A DNA stretch of 64,000 nucleotides, taken from Streptosporangium oxazolinicum (GTDB lineage Bacteria; Actinomycetota; Actinomycetes; Streptosporangiales; Streptosporangiaceae). Shown piece by piece: positions 35,707 to 44,176 of the stretch. The notes under the pieces are model-generated. The model searched no databases. It was not told the origin of the DNA and saw only the letters and a program-made list of their open reading frames with translations. The stretch spans positions 321,984-385,983 of the forward strand of contig NZ_BAABAQ010000009.1 in the NCBI RefSeq assembly GCF_039537505.1. The letters run 5' to 3'. Made by a program: the position numbers and the translations under genes. Within the stretch, counting starts at the first letter, position 1; each line of letters opens with the position of its first letter.

Positions 35707-36498
35707 GTGGTCGTCTTCGCCGGACAGGGCGACGCGCGCCGTTCGATGGCGCTGCTGTGGCGTACCACCAGGTCGAAGGAGACGCGTCCCGGGCCCAAGC
35801 CCGGCCTGAGCGTGGACCTGATCGTGGACACGGCCGTCGCGATCGCCGACGAGGAGGGGATGGCCGCGCTCTCCATGCGCGCGGTGGGCGAGCGGCTCGG
35901 CCGCACGGCGATGGCCCTCTACACCTACGTCCCCAGCAAGAGCGAACTGGTCGACCTGATGTACGACCGGGCCCTCGCCGAGTTGTCCACCCACCACAAC
36001 CTGGAGGCGGGCTGGCGGGCGGCCGTGACCTCCTGGGCGGGGGAGGCCTGGGAGTTCTACGTACGGCATCCGTGGGTGCTGCAGGTGTCACAGGCGCGGC
36101 CGGTGCTGGGTCCGAACGAGTACGTCATGATCGAGGAGGCGACGCGGATCCTCCGCGAGACCGGCCTGGGGGCCGGGGTGCTGCGGCACGTCGTCGGGAC
36201 GCTGTTCTGTTTCGTGCGCGGCGCGGCGCAGACGGTCGCGGAGTCGCGGCAGGCCCCGGTGGTGACCGGGGTGTCCGACGAGGAGTGGTGGTACGCCCGC
36301 TCGGCCCTGCTGGCGGAGGTCGCGCCCGACTTCCGCGAGCGGTTCCCCACGCTGACCTGGCTCGACGACGAGGGTGCCTACCGCTCCCAGGACGAGACCG
36401 TGCCCTACCTGGAACAGGAGGGAAGGGACACCTTCACCACCGGGCTCGCCATCCTCCTGGACGGGATCGAGGCGACCGTGGGCAGGACCGGAGCCTGA
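35707..36498 (+). CDS. TetR/AcrR-family regulator
   Basis: 263-aa TetR-type protein. N-terminal HTH at about residues 33-80 (LIVDTAVAIADEEGMAALSMRAVGERLGRTAMALYTYVPSKSEL), then a TetR_C_11-like ligand domain. GTG at 35707 has AAGGAG six bases upstream. Divergent from the DrrC-like gene with operator-like repeats between them, so it most likely represses that gene and itself until a drug binds. Confidence 0.92.
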   Translation: MVVFAGQGDARRSMALLWRTTRSKETRPGPKPGLSVDLIVDTAVAIADEEGMAALSMRAVGERLGRTAMALYTYVPSKSELVDLMYDRALAELSTHHNLEAGWRAAVTSWAGEAWEFYVRHPWVLQVSQARPVLGPNEYVMIEEATRILRETGLGAGVLRHVVGTLFCFVRGAAQTVAESRQAPVVTGVSDEEWWYARSALLAEVAPDFRERFPTLTWLDDEGAYRSQDETVPYLEQEGRDTFTTGLAILLDGIEATVGRTGA

Positions 36499-36564
36499 CT
36501 CCGGCGTCGCGAGGCCGCTCTGGAAGGCGAGGGGCTCCTCGGCGGAGCGTTCCGTCCGAACCAA

Positions 36565-36586
36565 TCGGACAATTCCGACATATAGT
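36565..36586 (+). promoter_or_regulatory. Promoter with small dyad for the XRE/MmyB-like gene
   Basis: TCGGA-CAAT-TCCGA (36565-36578) lies just upstream of a -10-like TATAGT (36581-36586). Six bases separate TATAGT from the ATG at 36593, so the transcript may be leaderless. The dyad overlaps the spacer and is a candidate autoregulatory site. Confidence 0.5.
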
Positions 36587-36592
36587 GCTCAA

Positions 36593-37456
36593 ATGGACAA
36601 CGGTAGACGCAACCTGCTCGGCGAGTTCCTTCGCGCCCGGCGCGAGGCCACCAGTCCAGCACAGGTGGGCTTCCTGCACGCCCCCTCCTGCCGCACCCCC
36701 GGGCTGCGGCGCGAGGAGGTCGCCATGCTCGCCGGAGTCAGCGCCTCGTACTACATCCGGCTGGAGCAGGGACGCGAACGCAATCCCTCCGCCCAGGTGC
36801 TGGGTGCCCTGGCGCGGGTGCTGTGCCTGGAACCCGACACCGCCGCCCACCTCTACTCGCTCGCCCACCCCGGGGTCCGCCCCCGGGCCGAGATCGGTGC
36901 CGTGGACCGGGTCAGCCCCAGCCTGCTGCGGCTCATGCGCCTGTGCCCCGACACCCCCGCGATGGTGATCGGCCGCCGCCTGGACGTGCTCGCCGTCAAT
37001 CCGATGATCGAGGCCCTGTACGAGGGCGTGACCCACTTCGACAACTGCCTGCGCATGATCTACCTCAACCCGCGAGCGGCTGATTTCTACCCCGACTGGG
37101 AGAAGACCGCCCGATCCAAGACGGCGCAGCTGCGCTCCGCCGTGGCGGCCGACCCCGACGACCCGTACCTGCACGGGCTGGTGGAGGAGCTCACCGTCCA
37201 CAGCGAGGAGTTCCGCCACATCTGGGCCCGCCACGAGGTGCACACGTGCGGCGACGAGGCCAAGGAGGTGCGCCACCCGACGCTGGGAGACCTCACCCTT
37301 TCCTGGGAGGTGCTCTCCGCCAGCGGCACCGGCCAGAGATTCGTCGTCTTCACGGCCGAGCCGGAGAGCGACTCCGACCGGGCACTGCGGGAACTGGCGG
37401 CCACGGTCGCCCAGCGGGCCGTGACGGAGACCGTACGGCCTCCGGCACGGTTGTAG
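36593..37456 (+). CDS. XRE-family regulator with MmyB-like ligand domain
   Basis: 287-aa regulator: HTH about residues 8-75 (LGEFLRARREATSPAQVGF, RTPGLRREEVAMLAGVSASYYIRLEQGRERNPSAQVL), then an MmyB-like PAS-type domain (about 100-280; VIGRRLDVLAVNPMIEALYE, HPTLGDLTLSWEVLSASGTGQRFVVFTAEP). This class often controls a neighbouring oxidoreductase, but none is next to it. No Shine-Dalgarno is visible; the TATAGT box suggests a leaderless mRNA. Confidence 0.92.
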   Translation: MDNGRRNLLGEFLRARREATSPAQVGFLHAPSCRTPGLRREEVAMLAGVSASYYIRLEQGRERNPSAQVLGALARVLCLEPDTAAHLYSLAHPGVRPRAEIGAVDRVSPSLLRLMRLCPDTPAMVIGRRLDVLAVNPMIEALYEGVTHFDNCLRMIYLNPRAADFYPDWEKTARSKTAQLRSAVAADPDDPYLHGLVEELTVHSEEFRHIWARHEVHTCGDEAKEVRHPTLGDLTLSWEVLSASGTGQRFVVFTAEPESDSDRALRELAATVAQRAVTETVRPPARL

Positions 37457-37552
37457 CGTCTGGTCGCGACAGGACGTCCGGACCCGTCCCGGACGGAACA
37501 CCTTCGCGGACGCTGAGGGCCTAATCGAACCGCCGCTGGGCAGGGGCTTCTC

Positions 37553-37744
37553 ATGAAAAGGTTCTTCAAGGTCGTGGTGGCACGCTGGCTGGCCCGTACG
37601 CCGTTCGGTCTGGCGATCCTGGGGGCGGGCTGGTTCCTGGGCCGGCGGCGCAGGCGGCGCGAGCAGGAGCAGGCCGGGCGAGGCGGACGGAAGTACGTGA
37701 CGCGGGGAAGCGGGCGCCCGCCCCGCTCGGGCCGGCGGCGCTGA
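37553..37744 (+). CDS. Small basic membrane protein (DUF6203-like)
   Basis: 63-aa protein with one hydrophobic segment (about residues 15-33, ARTPFGLAILGAGWFLG) followed by a very basic tail. The start MKRFFKVVVARWLARTPFGLAILGAGW resembles the small actinobacterial DUF6203 family as I recall it. AGGGGC precedes the ATG. The function is unknown. Confidence 0.6.
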   Translation: MKRFFKVVVARWLARTPFGLAILGAGWFLGRRRRRREQEQAGRGGRKYVTRGSGRPPRSGRRR

Positions 37745-37806
37745 ACCTCCGGCCCCGCACGGCCGGCGGCCTCACCCCGGCTCGCGCCCGCTGCAACGAG
37801 GGAGGC

Positions 37807-37856
37807 GGGAACGACGAGACGGCCCGGTCGGTTGACCGGGCCGTCTCGTCGTTCCC
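37807..37856. terminator. 23-bp perfect hairpin at the left border of the NRPS cluster
   Basis: Perfect 23-bp stem (37807-37829 with 37834-37856) and a four-base loop GGTT, between the convergent ends of the small membrane protein and the halogenase-like gene. The length and perfection mark a strong bidirectional terminator. Confidence 0.88.
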
Positions 37857-37915
37857 GTGTTCCCCGGGCCGCTCCGGACCTCCCAGGTGTCCCGGAACCG
37901 GCCGGGGCCGGTGGC

Positions 37916-38683
37916 TCAGCTGAACATCGCCTCCATGGTCTCGTGCGACTGCTCCTTCTTGGCGTCGGACTCGCTGCCCCAGCAGGTGTTGAGGATGATC
38001 CGGGTGCGGTCCTCGGAGAGCGGGACCGTACGGTGCAGCGTCGTGTCGGAGCGCAGGAAGTAGATGTCGCCGGTCTCATGGGCGTAGGTGCTGATCTGCT
38101 GCTTGATGAGGTGGTCGTGGACCCGGGGGTCGTCCTTCACCCAGTTGGTGTGGGGGACGCACTGCAGCATGCCGCCGTACTCGCTGCTCGGCGCCTCCAT
38201 GATCCAGATGAGGGTGAAGCTGAAGTCGCCCCAGTGCCAGCCGTGGGTGTCGCCCTGCTTCTCCTGGCGGATGATGACGTACTTCTCCTCGTCCCAGGGG
38301 CAGTTGACGACCGGCTCGTTGGCCAGCCGGCCGAGGAAGCCCTTGAGGGCGGCGGAGTCGTAGAGCTCGGGGATCAGGGTGCTGTCCTGTGCGATGGACT
38401 GCTGGCTGACCGTGCTCATCTTCCTCGGGGAGTTGCTGGTCTCCTTGAGGTTGATGTCGATCCGGCGCGCGTGCAGGTCGAGCAGCCGGTTCACCTCGTC
38501 CGAGACGAGGTTCTTCACCTCGCCGGAGACCACGTCCCGCAGCTTGACGTAGCCGTTCCTGCGGAAATCATGCGACAATTTGCGGATTTCCCAGGGGTCC
38601 TGAAAGGTCTTTTCGAGATGCTCCGCGATCCGGTCGTCGAGTGAGAGCGTCCCGAGGCCGGTCTCGTAGTTGGGAGTCGGCAT
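37916..38683 (-). CDS. Fe(II)/2-oxoglutarate radical halogenase, BesD-like (HXG iron site)
   Basis: 255-aa cupin-fold enzyme of the 2OG-Fe oxygenase superfamily. The iron motif reads H150-W-G152, where hydroxylases have H-x-D/E, and the distal ligand is H217 in TTLHRTVPL. BesD, the lysine 4-halogenase, has H137, G139 and H204: the same 67-residue spacing at an offset of 13. With this offset, residues I recall as the BesD amino-acid pocket (R74, E120, H134, D140, N219) fall on R87, E133, H147, D153 and N232 here, all identical; the C-terminal Trp pair of BesD is missing. I therefore predict chlorination of a free, probably cationic amino acid. Divergent from the radical SAM gene; GGAGGAG ribosome site. 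Confidence 0.8.
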   Translation of the reverse strand: MPTPNYETGLGTLSLDDRIAEHLEKTFQDPWEIRKLSHDFRRNGYVKLRDVVSGEVKNLVSDEVNRLLDLHARRIDINLKETSNSPRKMSTVSQQSIAQDSTLIPELYDSAALKGFLGRLANEPVVNCPWDEEKYVIIRQEKQGDTHGWHWGDFSFTLIWIMEAPSSEYGGMLQCVPHTNWVKDDPRVHDHLIKQQISTYAHETGDIYFLRSDTTLHRTVPLSEDRTRIILNTCWGSESDAKKEQSHETMEAMFS

Positions 38684-38857
38684 GCGGTTTCTCCTCCGTG
38701 GTTATCGAGTCCGTGGTTATCGAGGTTTCCAGAACCGTAACACGCGGGTGCCGACCGCAAATGGCGTGCGTTGTTCGTCCCGTCCCCCTGTGAAACCATG
38801 AGCGGATTCCAACCGATCGGCTTCAGCAATTACTCAGACTACGCAGGGACGAGCGTC
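38684..38857. promoter_or_regulatory. Divergent promoter with 15-bp tandem repeat, halogenase / radical SAM
   Basis: The unit TCCGTGGTTATCGAG occurs twice in perfect tandem at 38695-38709 and 38710-38724, just upstream of the halogenase start and overlapping its ribosome site. The rest is the shared 174-bp control region of the two divergent cluster genes. A cluster regulator may bind the repeat. Confidence 0.6.
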
Positions 38858-40795
38858 ATGAACACCAAAGTCACATTCGTCGAGCTGTCTGCATTCGAGG
38901 CCATCCTGCCCCTCGCCTCCGGTTACATGCAGGCTTACGCGCAGCACGATCCGGAGGTGGGACCACGATGTGAGTTCGAGATCTACTCCGCTCCGGTGTC
39001 CGCCGACCGGGAGGAAGTGATCGCCGAACTCCTCGGCAAACGCAGCGACGTGTACGCCATCAGCTGTTACATCTGGAACATCGGATTCGCCCGCGCCGTG
39101 CTGGACGCGCTGCACGAGCGGCTCCCCCAGGCCCAGTTCATCCTCGGCGGCCCGCAGGTCATGCTGCACGCCGACGAGTACGTCGCCCCCGAGAGGGAGA
39201 ACGTCGTCGTCTGCAACGGCGAGGGCGAGAAGACGATGGTGCAGTACCTGCGCCAGATCATCAGCGACGCGCCCGACTTCGCCGAGGTCCACGGGGTCAG
39301 CTTCTGGCGCTCGGGTGAGCTCGTCACCACCGAGGCCGCCGAGCGGGTGCGTGACCTCATGGAGGTGCCCTCGCCCTTCACCTCCGGCGTCTTCGAGGAG
39401 GGCAAGTACACCACCGCCATCCTGGAGACCAACCGCGGATGCCCGTTCAGCTGCGGTTTCTGCTTCTGGGGCGCGGCGACCAACGACAAGGTGCACAAGT
39501 TCGAGGACCAGCGGGTCCGCGACGACATCACCTGGATCAGCAAGAACAACTTCGTGTCGATCTTCATCGCCGACGCCAACTGGGGCATGGCCCCGCGCGA
39601 CGTGGAGCTCACCCGCCACCTGGTGGAGTGCAGCGAGGAGAACGGTTACCCGGTGATGGTCTCGATGGCCGCGGCCAAGAACAAGCCCGACCGGATGGCC
39701 GAGATCACCGAGATCCTCGTACAGGGCGGCCTGCTGACCAGCCAGCCCATCTCCCTGCAGTCGATGAGCTCCAGGACCCTTGAGCTGGTCGACCGCTCGA
39801 ACATCAAGCCCGCGACCTACACCGAGCTGCAGAGGACGCTCAGGGAGAAGCGCATCAGCTCCTACATCGAGCTGATCTGGCCGCTTCCCGGGGAAACCCT
39901 GGACTCGTACAAGGAAGGGGTCGCGAAATTGTGCCGCCTGCGGGCCGACACGCTGATCGTCTATCCGCAGCTCCTTCTTCACAACACCTCGATATACGCC
40001 AAGCGCGACCTTCTCGGCGTGCAGGTCGAACGCGTTCCCAGTGATGTCACGGAGGCCGATGTCGTAGTCGGCACCAACTGGGTCAGCCGCGAGGAGTGCG
40101 AACGCGGCACATGGTTCTACTACGCGGTCCACTCGCTCTACAACCTGCGCGGCCTGTATTACCTCGCCAATTACCTGGACAGGTCCGGAACCAGGAAGTT
40201 CGAGGACTTCTTCACCGATGCCGCGACGTATTTCGAGAGCCGCACGGACACCGAGGTCGCGGCTTTCTTCCGCGATTCGGTGGAGAAACTCTGGAACTAC
40301 GACTTCCATAATTTCGGGATGGTCGCGCACATCGTCCTGCACTCGCACCGCGAGGAGTTCGACGGGCTGCTCGTCGACTTCGCCCGCGGCCAGTCCTGGT
40401 GGGAGGACCCCCGGGCGCGGGCCGCGTTCGAGCTCGACCTGCTGGCCCGGCCCTACATCTACCTGGCCAAGCCGAAGCCGCCCCGCTACGACTTCGCCGA
40501 GCTGGGCGTCGAGTCGCGCGCCGGGGCGCGCGGGAAGACGACCTCGGTCGTGGACATGCCCGCCGACCTGGCCGCCCTCCTCATCGACCTCGACGTGACC
40601 GGCCTGGAGGCCGGTCAGGAGCACCTGACCCGTCTGGAGCTCGACCACCCGCGCGGGCGCAAGCTGCCGTTCATGCCGGAGCGCAGCCTGGAGCACAACG
40701 CCTCCTACTGCCAGGGCATGGTGCTGCGGCTGCGGGAGTATCTCCCCACCTGGCGGCCGGAGTCCGAGACCGCCGCGCTGCCCGGCCGGCGCTGA
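38858..40795 (+). CDS. Cobalamin-binding radical SAM protein
   Basis: 645-aa protein. The N-terminal ~150 residues form a B12-binding Rossmann-like domain (DVYAISCYIWNIGFARAVLDALHERLPQAQFILGGPQVMLHADEY), followed by a radical SAM core with the cluster motif C195-x3-C199-x2-C202 in RGCPFSCGFCFWGAA. A C-terminal domain of about 200 residues follows. Proteins of this class methylate unactivated carbon in many peptide antibiotics, so C-methylation of an amino acid or tethered peptide is the most likely role. ATG at 38858 gives MNTKVTFVEL with AGGGACG upstream; an earlier ATG at 38798 has no ribosome site. Ends at a hairpin. Confidence 0.85.
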   Translation: MNTKVTFVELSAFEAILPLASGYMQAYAQHDPEVGPRCEFEIYSAPVSADREEVIAELLGKRSDVYAISCYIWNIGFARAVLDALHERLPQAQFILGGPQVMLHADEYVAPERENVVVCNGEGEKTMVQYLRQIISDAPDFAEVHGVSFWRSGELVTTEAAERVRDLMEVPSPFTSGVFEEGKYTTAILETNRGCPFSCGFCFWGAATNDKVHKFEDQRVRDDITWISKNNFVSIFIADANWGMAPRDVELTRHLVECSEENGYPVMVSMAAAKNKPDRMAEITEILVQGGLLTSQPISLQSMSSRTLELVDRSNIKPATYTELQRTLREKRISSYIELIWPLPGETLDSYKEGVAKLCRLRADTLIVYPQLLLHNTSIYAKRDLLGVQVERVPSDVTEADVVVGTNWVSREECERGTWFYYAVHSLYNLRGLYYLANYLDRSGTRKFEDFFTDAATYFESRTDTEVAAFFRDSVEKLWNYDFHNFGMVAHIVLHSHREEFDGLLVDFARGQSWWEDPRARAAFELDLLARPYIYLAKPKPPRYDFAELGVESRAGARGKTTSVVDMPADLAALLIDLDVTGLEAGQEHLTRLELDHPRGRKLPFMPERSLEHNASYCQGMVLRLREYLPTWRPESETAALPGRR

Positions 40796-40849
40796 GCCGC
40801 TTTCCGGACCGCACGCCGGACCGCCCGCAGGGCACCGGGGCCGCGCGTG

Positions 40850-40886
40850 ACGAGGGCCCGTGAGGATGATCCTCACGGGCCCTCGT
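40850..40886. terminator. Bidirectional hairpin terminator
   Basis: 18-bp perfect inverted repeat (40850-40867 with 40869-40886) around a single central base, so the effective loop is a few bases. It lies between the convergent ends of the radical SAM gene and the first NRPS gene. Confidence 0.85.
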
Positions 40887-40945
40887 CGTGCCGGGTCATG
40901 CCGGGCATCCCGCCGGGCGGGATGCCCCGCCCGCCGGTCCCCCGC

Positions 40946-43900
40946 TCAGACCTTCGCCCCGGCCTTGGCTTCGGCCTTGGCGAGAGCGCCGTCCACCGCC
41001 TCGGCGAAGTCGGCGAGCACCGGGTTCTCGAACAGCACCCGGATCGGCACGTTCACCGCGAACCTCTCCCGCACGTGGGTGATCACCTGCGCGGCCACCA
41101 GGGAGTGACCGCCGATCTCCAGGAAGTCGTCCTCGCGGGCGATCCGCCTGAGCTTCAGCACCTCGGCCCAGATCGCGGCGATCGTCTGCTCCGTCGGGGT
41201 CTGCGGCGCGTCGAAGTCGTCGTCGCCGTCCTCGCCGCCGTCCAGACCGGGCTCGGGCAGCGCCTGGCGGTCCACCTTGCCCGAGGAGGTCAGCGGCATC
41301 GCGTCCAGCGTCACGTACGAGGAGGGCAGCATGTACGCGGGCAGCGAGCCCTGAAGGAACCGGTGCAGCTCGCCGGTGAGGCCGCTGCGGTCGGCGATGA
41401 TCCTGGAGGCGTCGTCGAGCACGACGTAGGCCACGAGCCGGTCGTCGCGCACGCTGACCACCGCCTCGCGCACCCCCGGATAGCGGGTGATCGCGGCCTC
41501 GATCTCGGCGAGCTCCACCCGGAAACCACGGATCTTCACCTGGTGGTCCACCCGGCCCACGTACTGCAGCCGGCCGTCGGGCAGGTAGCGGACCAGGTCG
41601 CCGGTCCGGTACAGCCGCGCGCCGGGAGGGCCGTACGGGTCGGGCATGAACGACTGCGCGGTCAGCGCGGGCTTGCCCCGGTAGCCGTGGGCCAGGCCGG
41701 TACCGCCGACGTACAGCTCGCCGGGCACGCCCGCGGGGAGCGGGTTGAGCCAGCGGTCCATCACGTAGGTCCTGAAGTTGGCCAGCGGCCGGCCGATCGG
41801 CGGCGCGTACGCGGCGGCGGGATCACAGGTCCCCATCGTGGCGCACACGGTCGTCTCCGTCGGCCCGTAGGCGTTGACGAAGGTACGGCCGGGACCCCAG
41901 GTCCGCACCAGCCCGGTCGGGCACTGCTCGCCCGCGACGACCATGAGCCTGACCGTGCCCAGCTCGTCGCCCCTGAGCGTGCTGAGGAACGTCGGCGGGA
42001 ACGTGGCCGCGGTCACCCCCTGGTCGCTGATGGCCTTCGCCGTCTCCTGCGGGGTCATCGCCGACGGGTCCAGCACGCACAGCGCCGACCCGTTCAGCAG
42101 CGCCATCGTGATCTCCCAGATCGACGCGTCGAAGCTGAGCGAGGCGAACAGCGCCACCCGGTCGTCGGGCGTCAGGGAGAACTCCCGCGACAGGGCCGAG
42201 GCGAGGTTGCCGACGCCGCGGTGCGGCACCTCCACGCCCTTGGGCCGCCCGGTCGAGCCCGAGGTGTAGATGAGGTAGGCGGGGGCGTCGGGCGCGGGCG
42301 TCACGCCGGGGCTGGTGCCCGGCTCCTCCGCCTCGATCGCGCGCCACCCGGCGTCCAGCTCGATCGTGCGCACCCGGTCGTCACGCACCCGGCCGGAGTG
42401 CTCGGCCACGGTGAGGACGAGCCGGGTCCCGCTGTCGTCGAGGATGTAGCCCAGCCGGTCGGGCGGCAGCGCCGGATCCAGCGGCAGGTAGACGCCACCG
42501 GACTTGACGATGCCGAGGAAGGCGACGAGCGCCTCGGCCGAGCGGCCGGTCATCGAGCCGACGACGTGGCCGGGCCGCACCCCCTCGCGGACCAGCCGGT
42601 GGGCCACCCGGTTGGCGCGCTCGTCCAGCTCCCCGTAGGTCAGCCGCCGCTCACCGGCGAGCACCGCGAGCGCGTCCGGCGCGGCGGCGGCGCGCGCCTC
42701 GAACAGGGCGCCGACACCGGCCTCCTCGTCGAAGGGGGCCTCGGTGCGGTTCCACTCCTCGACCACCAGCCGCAGCTGCTCGGCGTCCAGCAGGGACAGC
42801 GACGAGACGGGCCGCCCGGGGTCGCGTACGGCCTCGGACAACAGGGTGACGTACTGCTCGGCCCTGGTCCGGGCGCCCGGCGCGTCGAACAGGTCGAGCC
42901 CGTAGCGCAGCTCCCCGTCGAGCGAGCCCGGCACCAGGACCAGCGCCAGGTCCGAGGCGAGCGGGAAACGGCCCGCCACCAGCTCGGAGGTCCGCACGCC
43001 GGGCAGCCGCAGCGCGTCCCAGGCCGGGGTCACCTGGTCGAACTCCGCCTGGTAGAGCGGCTGCACGCCGCTGGAGGCGTCCAGCCCCAGCTCCTCGGCC
43101 AGCCGGTGCGCCGGGTAGGAGCCGTGCGCCGCCGCCCCGTCCAGCGCGTCGCGCACCCGGGCGACGACGGTGGCGAACGAGGGATCGTCCTCGCAGCCGA
43201 TCCGGATCGGGAACGCGGGGGCGCGCCCGTCGCCCGGCACGGGTACGCCGACCACGACCTCGTCCTGGCCCGACCAGCGGCACAGCGCGATCGCCCACGC
43301 GGCCAGCGTGACGGCCCGGGTGTCGGTACCGGTCTCCGGGGTCGCCTCGGCCTGGCCCGACCAGCGGGACAGCGCCATCGTCTGAGCCGTCCGGGCCGCC
43401 TGGGCGGCGGTCCCGGTGCCCGCCTCGCGGGCGACGGTCTCGACCAGCGCGGCCGTCTCCGGCGGCACGGTGAAGGTCACCCGGGCACCCGCGAAGCCGG
43501 GTACGGCGGGCCGGCCTCGGTCGGCGGGCAGGTCCAGGGCGGGGGGCGTGCCGTCGAGCCGGTCACGCCAGTAGGCGAGGTCGGCGGCCTCCCCGCCGGT
43601 GCCGTTCGCGGCGTGGCCGTTGGACGAGGCCGCGGGGGAGTGGTGGCCGTTCGGAGACGCGTTCGGAGACGCGGTGGCGCGCGGGGTGCCCGACGCGTCC
43701 TCGTACGCCCGGGAGATCTCCTCCGCGAGGCCCGCCAGGACGCGCTCGTCGGCCACGAGCCGGTGCGCCGTCACGACGAGCGCGTGGTCGTCGTCGGCCA
43801 TCCGGGCCAGGGCGATCCGGACCGGCGGGCCGGTCTCCAGGTCGAGGCCCCGGTTGGCCTGTTCGGAGACGAGCCGGGCCAGCGCCTCCTCGCGGCGGCT

Positions 43901-44164
43901 CGCGTCGTGCCTGCCCAGTTCCACCGGATCCGGGACGGTGACGGGCCGTGGCTCCGCGCCGGAGCCGCCGGGCGACGCCGGCCGCAGGTCCTCGCGCGCC
44001 TCCAGCACGCGTTCCAGCGCGGCGGTCAGGGCTTTCTCGTCCACGGGCCCGCGCAACCGCGCCGCGAGCGTGATCTGGTCGGTGTGGTCCCCTGCGGGTT
44101 TTGCCCGGTAGGACCTCCAGCCGCTCTCCTGGATCGGCGACAGCGGAGTCTTACTGTCCGGCAT
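40946..44164 (-). CDS. NRPS, C(degenerate)-A-PCP
   Basis: 1072-aa synthetase. The condensation domain (about 5-440) has H134-R-L-V-A-D139-E140 instead of HHxxxDG, so the catalytic second His is Arg and the Gly is Glu; it also holds a low-complexity insert and an internal near-duplication around RWSGQ(A/D)E. It is probably inactive. The adenylation domain (about 465-970) is intact (YTSGSTGRPKGVE, NAYGPTETT, SGKVDR) and gives the pocket code D-A-W-T-V-A-A-V-C-K, close to GrsA, hence Phe or a Phe analogue. The PCP has GGHSLVA (about 1025). ATG at 44164 with GGAG upstream is preferred to a TTG at 44176. No epimerase or thioesterase. Third gene after fkbM and P450. Confidence 0.92.
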   Translation of the reverse strand: MPDSKTPLSPIQESGWRSYRAKPAGDHTDQITLAARLRGPVDEKALTAALERVLEAREDLRPASPGGSGAEPRPVTVPDPVELGRHDASRREEALARLVSEQANRGLDLETGPPVRIALARMADDDHALVVTAHRLVADERVLAGLAEEISRAYEDASGTPRATASPNASPNGHHSPAASSNGHAANGTGGEAADLAYWRDRLDGTPPALDLPADRGRPAVPGFAGARVTFTVPPETAALVETVAREAGTGTAAQAARTAQTMALSRWSGQAEATPETGTDTRAVTLAAWAIALCRWSGQDEVVVGVPVPGDGRAPAFPIRIGCEDDPSFATVVARVRDALDGAAAHGSYPAHRLAEELGLDASSGVQPLYQAEFDQVTPAWDALRLPGVRTSELVAGRFPLASDLALVLVPGSLDGELRYGLDLFDAPGARTRAEQYVTLLSEAVRDPGRPVSSLSLLDAEQLRLVVEEWNRTEAPFDEEAGVGALFEARAAAAPDALAVLAGERRLTYGELDERANRVAHRLVREGVRPGHVVGSMTGRSAEALVAFLGIVKSGGVYLPLDPALPPDRLGYILDDSGTRLVLTVAEHSGRVRDDRVRTIELDAGWRAIEAEEPGTSPGVTPAPDAPAYLIYTSGSTGRPKGVEVPHRGVGNLASALSREFSLTPDDRVALFASLSFDASIWEITMALLNGSALCVLDPSAMTPQETAKAISDQGVTAATFPPTFLSTLRGDELGTVRLMVVAGEQCPTGLVRTWGPGRTFVNAYGPTETTVCATMGTCDPAAAYAPPIGRPLANFRTYVMDRWLNPLPAGVPGELYVGGTGLAHGYRGKPALTAQSFMPDPYGPPGARLYRTGDLVRYLPDGRLQYVGRVDHQVKIRGFRVELAEIEAAITRYPGVREAVVSVRDDRLVAYVVLDDASRIIADRSGLTGELHRFLQGSLPAYMLPSSYVTLDAMPLTSSGKVDRQALPEPGLDGGEDGDDDFDAPQTPTEQTIAAIWAEVLKLRRIAREDDFLEIGGHSLVAAQVITHVRERFAVNVPIRVLFENPVLADFAEAVDGALAKAEAKAGAKV

Positions 44165-44176
44165 GGGGTGCTCCAA

